Assembly: GCA_015956445.1 (NCBI GenBank)
Contig: WIUZ02000019.1
Span: 434,001-498,000 of the forward strand
Length of the DNA: 64,000 nucleotides
DNA from: Thelephora terrestris
Taxonomy: Eukaryota > Basidiomycota > Agaricomycetes > Thelephorales > Thelephoraceae
Direction: 5' to 3'
Shown: positions 45,801 to 55,748 of the stretch, piece by piece
Numbering within the stretch: the first letter of the stretch is position 1
Layout: each line of letters opens with the position of its first letter
Notes under the pieces: model-generated
The model's input: only the letters and a program-made list of their open reading frames with translations
Database searches by the model: none
Told to the model about the DNA's origin: nothing
Program-made: the position numbers and the translations under genes

Positions 45801-48800
45801 CTGATCGAATTCTTTCTGACGCAGGCGATGACAGGATCCTGCGATCTCAATCACACAAGTTCCCAAGGACCATCTGCAGTGAATGTTTCGCACGCGCCCG
45901 AGACTATGTTGACTCTGTGGAGTATGCCGGACCCGTTGCATTGGGATGTGATGACACGAAGCTTCATCCCTCGCTCCAAGTTTATTGGGATACAGCCCTC
46001 GAAACTCACGTGTTGGTTGGGACAACAAGTGCAGAGGTGATAAAAGTTGGAAATCCGGAGGAATTGGAACAACTCCTTCTTGAGTACAAGGACCAGGTGG
46101 CTACAAAGGTATGAACCAAGCATTATGTTTTGTACAGACTGATAACGTGCTTTCAAAGCTACGACTTTGGTGCATAGTGATCCCGCTAATCGGAATTCCC
46201 TCAATGATCGTAGCCGCCGAAGCGATCCCAAATGACCTCTCAGCTAGCGACTCGTACACCAAGTCACTGGCAGTCATCGAGGGTCTGATGAGCCATGGCG
46301 TCAATCTTGTCTCCTATGCCACTGATGGCGTCCAGGTCGAACGCAACGTGCAAGATCTATTGGCTTCAAAAGCCATCAGGACAATTTCCTACAAGGTTCC
46401 TGATCCCGAGGGCACAGTCCACACGATCTCCCTCCCGATATTTGGCGATTCTCCTGTTGTAATGGTCCAGGATTCGAAACACGCGCTGAAGACGATGCGA
46501 AACAATCTTTTTTCTGGAGCAAGAGCTCTCGTCCTTGGAAACCACCTCGCCATGTATTCGTACGCACGGGATCTTGCATTCACTGAGATCCACGGCCATC
46601 CGCTATACCATCGTGACGTTGAAAAGATGGACCGACAGGACGACAATGCAGCAACACGTCTGTTCTCTGCTGCAACTCTGGACTTTGTTCGGGAAAACCA
46701 CCCTGATCGCCTCGGGTTTGCCGTATATCTCTTTGTCATGGGAGAGGTCGTCGATGCATATCAAAGTCGGTCAATTGGTCACCATGAACGGCTGAGGATG
46801 GTGTTTCGATGCCGCTATTTTACTCGGCTTTGGCGGCGATTCCTACAAGCTGGAAAATACTCCAGGATGAAGTATTATATATCTCGAGAGGCCGACGATA
46901 TACTCGAGAAACTCGTGGATGGTTTGCTCGGTCTTATTTATGTGTATCGCGACCAGTTTCAAGGGCGATATCCTCTCCTCCCCTGGCTCCATTCCACGGA
47001 AATCTGTGAACATGTGTTTGCAGAGTGCCGAAAACTGATCAAGGACTTCACCCACCTCAACTTCCTCTTCATGAACGTTCGGCTACAGACTTTGCTTCGC
47101 GCGTCGTTGGCCCTTGCTCGAGGAACGGACCCGAAATCTCGAGCGAATGGTTATTCGCATGCGTACCTTGACCCCGAGACAGCTCGGGTTGAATCGCTGG
47201 CGGTCTTCCCAAACGACGAGGAGATAGAGATCATGGCAGGTCAGGCATGGGATGAAGCTGCTTCCCTCCTTTCTCTCGTTGGTATCGAATCCGGTGACAT
47301 CGAAAGTACGGAGTCGGAATCCCGCGGGTCCAATGATGCTGTCCCCAATGTTGCCAATTCTACCCGTGAACAGGGCTTCCCGGAGGAGAGTGACCATGGA
47401 GTCGAAGGTAGTCACAACGAAGACTCTGATGCTGCGCAGCTCCAACGTTTCATTGGGCTACAGGCAACTGAAGACTGGGGGAAGGTGGACGAATCTTCAC
47501 GTGACAAAATGCACGTTTTGACCTGCGCGGCGATGGCGCTTGAGATGGGCGATATGCATGCATTGTAGGTGGCAAACTTGCACTGGCTCTGAGTGTTTGC
47601 ATGACAGATGTGATTTTAGGACTGAGTCGAACACCGAGGCCGACGAAAGAATACTCTGGAGGGCCGATGCGGCAGCCATACGTGACGCGCAGTCTACCGT
47701 CACGGACACAGCAGCCCGAGGATGTGGGTCCGTGGTTTCAGTGACTCCCGCTGGTTGCAATACGCTCGAGAGATTGGTGGAACTTCGGAATTCACACCAG
47801 ACTCACACTGGGGGCAGGGGCACCTGGAATCGGTGATTACATCCCGATTACATGGTGAGTTCATGTGCACTTTTCAATGATTGTAATCACCAATTCCAGG
47901 TTGATTACATTTCAAATGTTACCTTGACATGTAATTCAACTGTGCCCACCAACTCCATTTGAAATTTCCTCAAAATGTTCCCAAGCAATGTTTCCTGAAT
48001 GTGCCCACTGGGCACATTGTGAAAACATCTCATGTTTTTGAGCACATTTAGATTACATCTCAGACAATTGAAGGACATGTTGACTACATTGCAGTATCAT
48101 TTTTGCTGACAGGTAAAGAACATCCCAGAAACATTTGTAGAGAACATTCCAAATGTAAATGGTGGACATTGGCTGGATTGCATGTCAAGGTAACATTTGA
48201 AATGTAATCAACCTGGAATTGGCGATTACAATCATTGAAAAGTGCACATGAACTCACCATGTAATCAAGATGTAATCACTGATTCCAGGTGCCCTTGCCC
48301 CCAGTGTCAGCGTGCGGCTAATAGTGTCAGGGCCCGAGGCGAACTAAGGAAACAGGAACCACAGCTTCCACAAGTCGCAGAAAACTCAATGACAGCAAAG
48401 CGACGAAATCTGTGTTCACAAATGGCCGATGTTTTAAGAAGGTCGGGAACCGGACTGGAACGATCTGCGCGTTGGAGATCGGCCCCCGGAGCCATGAATT
48501 CCTCTGAAGTATCCGAACTCAAGGGAAACTCGGCGAACGCAGAGGTCGCAGCGAAAGATCGGGTCAAGGCGGTAAGCAATCTTAATCGTCATCGCCTGTC
48601 CCACCCTGTCCTCAACGCCCTGCTTGCATAGGCACTCGAGTTACGGAGCAAGTATTTTACCGGTCGCATTAACTTCGCAAGACACCTTGCGAACGGACTC
48701 GTTGGTTCTGCTGTTCTCGGGACTGACCATTGCCCTCTGAAGCCTGGGTCTTGGGGATTTGTGTTTTCTGAGAACAATGTTTACGTTGGGGAAGGTTCGC

Positions 48801-49110
48801 GGATTACGTGTCCGATAAGTCTTGGGCACGCAAGGCTCACTCGCATATTGCAGTTTTAGCCCTCTATTCCAAGGAAGCTGGTGCAGGGAGCAAGCATGCA
48901 TGGCAACAACTCACGAACTCGATTGGCGCGGTTTCATACCTGGTTGTTCAAGCATACGAGGCCCCGGCTCCCGGCCGCACCAATTTATTTCGAGCGCTGC
49001 TCAATTCTCAGATCACCACACGGTGTCGGACCCCAGGATTATCATTATTTATTTTACGATTTTACGCACAATTTATACTTAACAGACTGGTCAATGGATT
49101 ATTTAAATGA
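42860..49110 (+). CDS. Ulp1-like protease fused to P-element-like transposase
   Basis: Nine exons give one continuous frame when the MITE in exon 7 and its duplication are discounted: 42860-43733, 43788-44059, 44119-45477, 45530-45783, 45835-46108, 46159-47564, 47620-48571, 48632-48784 and 48835-49110, about 1,771 residues. The N-terminal part is a C48/Ulp1 cysteine protease with NNHWIVFSVD (His), DSFGD (Asp) and GHSCGICVINAIEH (Cys). A charged linker follows. The C-terminal half resembles an RNase-H-fold transposase: GCDDTKLHPSLQVYWD, SYATDGVQVERNV, VQDSKHALKTMRNNLF (like the D-x-x-H-x-x-K-x-x-RN motif of P/THAP9 transposases) and STEICEHVFAECRKLI (Glu). The end has VLALYSKEAGAGSKHAW. The superfamily is inferred from motifs only. 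The MITE puts a stop in exon 7, so the present allele is probably inactive. Confidence 0.72.
47806..48306 (-). mobile_element. 501 bp CACTG MITE, copy 3, inside an exon
   Basis: Ends CACTGGGGGCAGGGGC and CTTGCCCCCAGTG with the 3 bp duplication TCA (47803-47805 and 48307-48309). The centre is inverted relative to the copies at 38045 and 39235. Removing element and one TCA restores LERLVELRNSHQTQRAANSV across the junction, so it landed in coding sequence. Length 501 again. Confidence 0.92.
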
Positions 49111-49283
49111 TTTAAATATTGTTTAATCCAGATAAGATTAGATAACAGAAATCTAATTATAATCCATTATAGATAAGATAAGATAAGGACCCTGAAGATT
49201 AGATCAAGAGATCAGATAGCCATGAAAACCATGGAATATCATGGAATCTCCCGGAACATGCTGGAACATGCTGGAAAGTGCTG

Positions 49284-49414
49284 GAACATTCTAGAAGGTG
49301 ACGGAATGTCACAAATGTGATGATTTGTCACACAAAGAACAAGACGGAAACTAATGGAACATGGCGGAATCTTACGGAATACTGTGGAAGGTGCTGGAAT
49401 GTTCTAGAACATTC
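49284..49414 (+). promoter_or_regulatory. Heat-shock elements upstream of TATA box
   Basis: GAACATTCTAGAA at 49284-49296 has three alternating nGAAn units, and GAATGTTCTAGAACATTC at 49397-49414 has four in perfect alternation, 13 bases before TATATATA. Additional GGAACATGCTGGAACATG units precede them. This is the consensus target of heat-shock factor (Hsf1 in fungi). Confidence 0.7.
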
Positions 49415-50032
49415 TTGTGTAAAATAGTATATATAGACCTCAACCCCACTTCTAAGAGAAGAACAGGTACCTACTGCTCAGGAGAAAAGCACAGTTTGCT
49501 CTATCCTCACATCAGCTGAGCATCCTTTTGCTCAGTGTCTCTTTTCCCCCCAACTTTACATCTACCCCCTCTCTCTCTACATCTACCCTCTAAAGTATCT
49601 ACCTCAATTCCCTTAGGACTGATTGGTTGAGTGATTTGAGCAATCACATACCATATTTTAGCCCTACCCTCTGTGAGAAGAAGTTCTAAGTCAGAAGAAC
49701 CGAATAAGCTTGGTACACTTGAGACGTTGGAATCTTGGTATCTGTAGTACTAAAGTCTGAAACTTTAGGCAGATAACCCCACCTCAGAGAAGTGACTGAC
49801 TGAGTGACAGCCAGATTTAGCAGTACCACAAGGACTTACGACATATTTTACGACATAGGTTTATTATCTGAAGATTATTGAAGACATATCAGTTAGACGT
49901 ACTAGACGTCATCTGCAGCAAAGTTTAGGGTATCAGTTATACCCTCCCAGTTTTACGACATATCTTGTCACCTTTACAACATATCTAGCACAGCCCCAGG
50001 TATAAGTGTACACCTTCCCTTTTAGGTCTAGT

Positions 50033-50190
50033 CACACGACACAGCCTCAACACAGCCTCAGGCATAGCCCTAAGCACAGCATCAATACACAGCCTCAATA
50101 CACAGCCTTAGGCACAGCCCTAAGCACAGCCCTAAGCACAGCATCAAAGCACAGCATCAAAGCACAGCCTTAGGAATTCAGCCTCAAACA
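50033..50190 (+). repeat. CACAGC minisatellite
   Basis: About twelve imperfect copies of CACAGCCTCAA or CACAGCCCTAAG, unit about 11-13 bases, run in tandem within the leader region. Confidence 0.7.
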
Positions 50191-50647
50191 CACCCTTTGA
50201 GCATCCCCCTCTTTCCCCCTCCCCTTTGGTCTACCCCAGTAGATCATCCCCTCCACTCTTGATCTCCCCTTAGATCAGGAACTCCATTCCCATCAAATCA
50301 CCACCAAACCCCCACACACCAGATAAGTGTCTAATCAAGGAACAGGAACAACTGAGTGATATAGTACGTCTGATTCCCTTGGAATAATACTGAAGGACAC
50401 ACTCACAGAGTAGATCCCTCAGCGAACTCATCAGGTCCGAGAGCCGGAAAGAGGAACCCCGCTCACCCTGTGGAGTTGTTAGTCGCGTTCATAGACTACT
50501 CAACCAGCCTGCTTAGCTTCTATACACTTAGTCTCTAAGCGAACCAACTGGGTCTAGTTATCTTCTGTATAGAACATAACACTACACCACCCACGAGCAC
50601 GACAACGGGCAGAGAGAGCGTTTCTCCACATTCCAGCGACTCAATTT

Positions 50648-50830
50648 TTGTGCAGACTTCAAGATCTGCCGACTTCAACAACTCCTGGGAAGCTAACTCT
50701 CCTTGAGAAGGATTGGTTGGTATTCCAGAAGGTGGCGGGTTCGTTACCGCTTCGTGAGAAGCTAGCGGGGGCTATCAAGGAACTTAACGCGGCTGCCAGT
50801 GGTTGGGGGAAGAAGGCAATTGTAGCGTGA
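50648..50830 (+). CDS. Short ORF, possible gag start (relic)
   Basis: A 60-codon frame includes KLTLLEKDWLVFQKVAGSLP, reminiscent of the start of copia-type gag proteins, and is then lost. It follows the LTR-like region directly. Family assignment is weak and the element is broken. Confidence 0.3.
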   Translation: MCRLQDLPTSTTPGKLTLLEKDWLVFQKVAGSLPLREKLAGAIKELNAAASGWGKKAIVA

Positions 50831-51770
50831 ACGGTTCATAAATTGGCATACATATAACCCCGAGGGTTGTAGACGTCGTCCGTGTGTTTTACGTGCGGGA
50901 GGCGAGAATCAGATCCTGTCCTCCACAATTGCATCCCAAGTCCCGTATACTTCAAGTAATCATTACTACGACTCATATACGTCGCTCGCGACCGCTTTTC
51001 TAACCCCTGGGCTCGTTTGGGAGATTTTTTTCAAAATTTACGCCCTGTCCGGACAAATTTTATCTTTTTGTTGGGGGGTCGGTCCCGGTCCGGACGTTTT
51101 TGACGAGAACCGCGGATTCCAGGTCCGGACATTTTTTCCCTCCTCCAGAACCAAGCTCGCCCCCTATATTCGGGGGTCGTCATCGCGATTGGTCTGGTTG
51201 AAGATCTGAGAAAAGGCGAAGGTGATGAACGCGAGGGCTGTGGCAAACATGTTGGTGGTGAAGGCGGACTCGTTGGGGTCGAGAGATGTCGGGTGGGAGG
51301 TACACGCAGCGTAGGCATGCAGACTGAGTCAGGGTGATACGGGGTGGCACTGTCCCCGGAGCGCAAACCGTTCACGAATTGCATTCGCGTGCGTTCTGAG
51401 ACTTAGGTTGGCCAAGGCATTGACGGCCGCTACTTAATAACCGCTCAGGATCGATCAACTCCCACCCTTTCTCTCGCCAGCAGCCATCCCCTCCGTGTTT
51501 CCCTTTTTTCTTCTAACCTCCTGGCGGCCTAGCCGAAGGGAGTCTTTCATTCTACCCTTTCATCTTCCAACCTCCTGGCGGCCTAGCCGAAGGGAGCCCT
51601 TCACTTTACCCTTTCATCTTCCTCCCGGCGGCCGAGCCGAAGGGAGCTTTTTGACCAGCTGCTTCCTCTTACTTCTGGCAACCAAGCCAAATGGATTTTC
51701 TTGAGTTAACGCCTTTCTTTTCCTTTGGTTACTGCACCCTTTGCCTTTTCTCCAGTCTTCCGCTCCTCCG
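50831..51770. repeat. Gene-free; CCGGACA repeat copy 2 and a 26 bp-core tandem repeat
   Basis: An inverted copy of the 42.5 kb repeat occupies about 51040-51180 (CCGGACA words, then CCAGAACCAAGCTCGCCCCC and a palindrome around TATATTC). From 51516 to 51660 the core CTCCTGGCGGCCTAGCCGAA recurs about three times at roughly 50-57 base spacing, with a fourth degenerate copy near 51680. No gene is supported. Confidence 0.6.
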
Positions 51771-52227
51771 ATGCCTGCTAAGCAAACTCGTCGACCGGCA
51801 TGTCAGCCCTCTCCCCCCGCACTTCCCGCCCAGGCTGAGGCTCCACCACCCCTTGGTACTACTGGTTACTACTGGTGGCCACTACGGCGTCGCGACCACC
51901 GTCTAAGGTCAAAGCCTTTATCATCCGGCCACCAAAATACAACGTGGACCTTTACCCTCACCATATAGCCACCTATCTCCCTCCCTACCTCCCACTCAAG
52001 AAGTGGTTATGCTCACGGTCACGTTTAACGGGAATTTGAAGGCGACCTTGGACCACATTGTGAACGGCACCTTCCGCCCCGAAGTTCAGAGCTTGCTTTG
52101 GGTACCTGAAGGTGCGTTATCCATTCTTTGTCAGCGCTGGTTATGCCAAAGCATTCCAGTATTCCGCTTTTTCTTTGTACTCCCTGCGCCCGAGCTGTTG
52201 GCCTTTGAACCCTCAGAATCGTCGTGA
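51771..52227 (+). pseudogene. Unknown coding remnant
   Basis: A start MPAKQTRRPACQPS is followed by coding-like segments in different frames: KVKAFIIRPPKYNVDLYPHH and then NGNLKATLDHIVNGTFRPEV. No splice model joins all of them, so this is a broken gene or an incompletely understood one. The basic N-terminus recalls the LTR accessory genes, but the similarity is too weak to assign. Confidence 0.3.
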
Positions 52228-52525
52228 GTACCCTATTTCAATGTTTCACATCTTTCTGACGCCCTGACACCCAACAACCCCCCACACCCTCACCAATCAC
52301 TCCATCTTGAAAGCCTGCAACCCGTCGTCTGCATTGTGTCGCCCGCATCCCATCATCTCTATCACACGGGCCATCCCCAGCCATTCGCAAACACCATCAT
52401 GCCCCTTCGGTTCGACCCGACAATGGCTTCCGAACGAACGCCCCCGTCTCTCGGTGGAAATACCCCATCCGCTTCCTTCCACAATCTTCCCAATGTCTTC
52501 CAGTGCCCGCAACCCTCCCAATCTA

Positions 52526-52575
52526 ACCAGGATCTCCTGGAATGATTAGCCAACCTGGAATTCCGGGAAGGCATT
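52526..52575 (+). repeat. Single double-palindrome module
   Basis: CTAACCAGGATCTCCTGG and then CCAACCTGGAATTCCGGG: one isolated copy of the dispersed module, with the second palindrome changed by one base. Confidence 0.75.
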
Positions 52576-52910
52576 CTCGCCCTTCGCCACCATCAGGAAA
52601 GGTGGCAAGGAGCTTAGTTGCAGGTTTTGTGTGCTTATTTAGCAAATAAGCACGGATAATCGGATTATACAACCTAGGTCGTGATTTTATATAATTTCGA
52701 CATATCTTATGTATGTTTGACAGATTATTTTTCGAGCAATTTACGCGGTGAAAATAAGATCAATTAAGGCTTGAACTAAAATCTAGCTAAGATAGGGATA
52801 GTGACGAGATAATCGACGGATAATGATCGAGAAAACAAGAAATAATCCTTCGGTAAATATCTTTCGAGTACGGGCGGTTAGCAACGGGGGTATCTAAATC
52901 TGTCATACGA
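52576..52910. other. AT-rich intergenic
   Basis: Contains the inverted words GCTTATTT and AAATAAGC (about 52634-52651) and otherwise nothing recognised. It lies downstream of the convergent DUF6532 gene. Confidence 0.3.
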
Positions 52911-54840
52911 CTACGCGGGTGAGGATGGGGGGTCGGCAGGAAGCAATGGTTCATCCTCGTCCTCTGAAACCGCTCCCACTTCAACCTGGGCTTCGTGCGA
53001 ACGAGCTTCTTGGTACTGGGCGACGGCCTCAAAGATTGCCTTCCAATCATCGTCGGTGAGGGCTTTGATCAACTTAAGGTACTTCTTTGTCGCCGGAAGA
53101 CAGTTGGTACCCGAGAACTCACTTGCAGTTGAAATATAATTACCGGTGCGGTGCATGGAGTATGCACGTTGGACCTGTAACAATGTTAGCAGAATTTATG
53201 AGACTAATTGAAGAAGACGTACTGCAGCGGCGGCGAGGGCAAGCGCGCCAACTGGACGCCCAGGATCATTAGAAGGGAGTCGCATGTGAACACCGTGAGA
53301 TGAGTAGTACACGGAAAAAGCGCGAATGACCGGGATTGACTGGAATGGGCCTCGACGTTTCTAGCGTTGAATGTTAGTGGTGGTTTGATGCAGGGAGGGA
53401 GGGACTAACCTCGTCATAGTATGTTTCTTCACCACAAGCGAGCTCAATGGTCCCTGGCCGGAAGTATTGCCAAATGATGGGATGCTGAGGGTGGTCAAGG
53501 AGAGTGGTTACGTAGGACGCCTTTGCATCCGTGGAATTGAGCATCCGTTTGGGGTATTGGGTTGGGAGATACTCAATGACAGCATCGATAGCTTCAGAAC
53601 CGATCTGGCTGCGAAGCACACCGATCTCACGATTGGTCTGTAAAATAGAGTGTTAGAAGTTTGATAAGTTTGATGACACAAGACACTTACTGAAAGGACA
53701 ACCGCGTCATCCCCATGCAGGCGGTATGGAAGGGCCGGATAGATGACAGCAAACTCTTGCTGGTAGACAGGGAGGGTCGGGTTGGACCATGGTGTCATGC
53801 TAGAGAGAGCGACCTTCATCATGTGTCGAATGAACGTGTTCCGGAAGCTGGGCTGCAGATTGGGCGGTAGATCCTTTAGTCCGGGTACCTGGGTTTTGCC
53901 AGCCTCATCCTTGAATCTCCTTGCAAATGAATAGACTACTGGATGTACTGGATAGGTGGTAGGGACTCCTTGAAAGATGTCATCAGGGGATTGCTGATTT
54001 GGGACGTTGAACTGGAAAGGGAAAGATTGTTGGTTGATGAAAGGAGTGATAGTATCTGGTGCAGGCATCATAGGGTCAAACAGAGTTGCATTCGACATGG
54101 TTGGGAAAGAATCTTGTTGCCAGGAAGTCGACATCAACGGACTAAGTGCTTGAGATGAGGACGATGGTGTAAAGACTTGGGACGAAGGCGATGGCGTCGA
54201 GAGCACCGGGGTAGACAACGGAGTTGAGTGCATCGGGATAGACGACGGTGTCGAGAGCATTGGGGTAGACGACCGGTGACGGAGAGGAGTGTTTGTCTTC
54301 GTAGTGACCTGACGCCAATTGTTTACAAGGCCAGACGGCTTGTTCCGGATTGTTGGCCGGACCTCATTGAATGAAGCATATGTTTTAGTACGCTTCAGAC
54401 CCCTGTATGGATTAGAGGTTAGATTGTGGCCAAAAACATTCGAGTGAACATACCGTGGGTCATAGCTGCTTGGGGGAATCCTTTTCCCACCAACAACTAT
54501 GTAGTCCTCGGTATCCGCCTCAGTTGGGGCCTCAGATCCAACAACGAGCCGGTCGACATCCTCCGGGCTGCTGTCTCTCAAAAACTGAGGAAAAGCAGAG
54601 GTCAGCAAGGGGCATGAGTGCCGACGATCAACTTACTAGAGGCTCCTTCGAAATGGCATCAACATCGTCCGGATTCTCGAAGGCAGCAAGACGAGCTTCA
54701 AGCTCACGGATTTTCTCGTCCTTCGTTGTCCTCTTGCTTTGACGCTTTGCAGATGGTATGCCGGCCTTAATCTTTGCAGCATGAGTCATGACAGGCGCCG
54801 CTGGGTGCTTGTCCTTGTTTTTTGCACGAGTTCCGGCCAT
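52911..54840 (-). CDS. DUF6532-family protein
   Basis: A five- or six-exon gene starting MAGTRAKNKDKHPAAP at 54840. The first exon is basic with a short coiled coil (DEKIRELEARLAAFE), then a Ser/Thr/Pro-rich linker with repeated STP words (about 54290-54110), then a conserved globular part: ARRFKDEAGKTQVPGLKDL, FIRHMMKVALSSMTPWSNPT, GPFQSIPVIRAFSVYYSSHG and ALALAAAAVQRAY. This fits DUF6532, a large agaricomycete family of unknown function that is often found near transposons. The 3' end is acidic. Splice phases agree and no stop is seen. It is divergent from the Plavaka transposase, with a 0.9 kb gap. Confidence 0.72.
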
Positions 54841-55748
54841 GGTAGAAGAACAAAAGTAAAGAGCAGTGTGAGTGAGTTAGATAAACGGAGCAGGGAATAA
54901 ATGAAACGAGAGAAGAAGGAAAGAGCGTTGGGGGTGGAGAAAGTCGTGCCAACCTACCTGCTCCATTTTATAGCACCAGAAGAATTTGAAAGTAAGTGCT
55001 CGGGTGCAGAGCGGTCGGGGTCGGGGCACGTTGGATGCATCCTTCCCTTCCCTAGGGACATGACACGTGCTGAGCACAATTACACATGTTGGGGCGGTCT
55101 CACCGCTTCTCCTGCAAGCCGACTGGTTAGGGAGCCCCAGGTGTATAGAGGAGGCTTACCACGAGGCATGAATTACACTTCCAATTTCAACCGCCTGCGT
55201 GATTGGCGTCGAGAAACCCAACCCAGATGGTGTCCCGAGAACCGACACCGTTGGTGTTGAAGAAGTGAGGTCAGTTTGGATTGTCAAGATTGGTGTGATT
55301 GGGCCCATCGAAAGAATCAGAGTGAGCGACATAGAGGGAATCAGCGTGGCCGGTATCAAGAGAGCCAACGCAGCAAGCATTGGCCGAATCGGCGCAGTTG
55401 GAATCGAAGGACGTGATGCTGTCGGGAACACGACTGTGGCCGATGTCGGGAACACAACCGTGGCCGATGTCAGGAACAAAACCGTGGCCGATGTCGGACG
55501 AGCCAGCATGCTTCGCAGTGAATCGGACCTCAGATGTAGGACACAAGGGATGGAAGAACGAGAATTGGGGTGGGAGGACGAGGGAGTTGGGAGTTGACCC
55601 GGTCCGCGAGTCAGAGCAGAGAGACTGAAGGCGGAGAAAAAGCTTGTCACAAGTTGCGCGAAGTGCAAGGAAGTCCCATGCTGGCAACAACCTGCCGCGT
55701 CGCTCCTGCCCCTCACCTCCCCCTCCAACTTGCTCACCGTTCGCTCTG
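54841..55748. repeat. Divergent promoter region with 24 bp tandem repeat
   Basis: Between two divergent genes. At about 55428-55500 the unit GTCGGGAACACGACTGTGGC plus CGAT (24 bp) occurs three times with small changes. Open frames on both strands here show no domain. Confidence 0.5.

Larger units (their letters stand above)
49111..50647 (+). mobile_element. LTR-like promoter and leader region (candidate)
   Basis: No gene is seen. The region has the look of a U3-R-U5 unit: a promoter with TATATATA at 49428-49435, heat-shock elements upstream, then 1.1 kb of CT-rich leader with a minisatellite. A short gag-like ORF follows at 50648. LTR ends and a primer-binding site could not be fixed, and there is no second LTR in the window. 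It is treated as a truncated relic; an unusual host promoter is the alternative. Confidence 0.4.
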
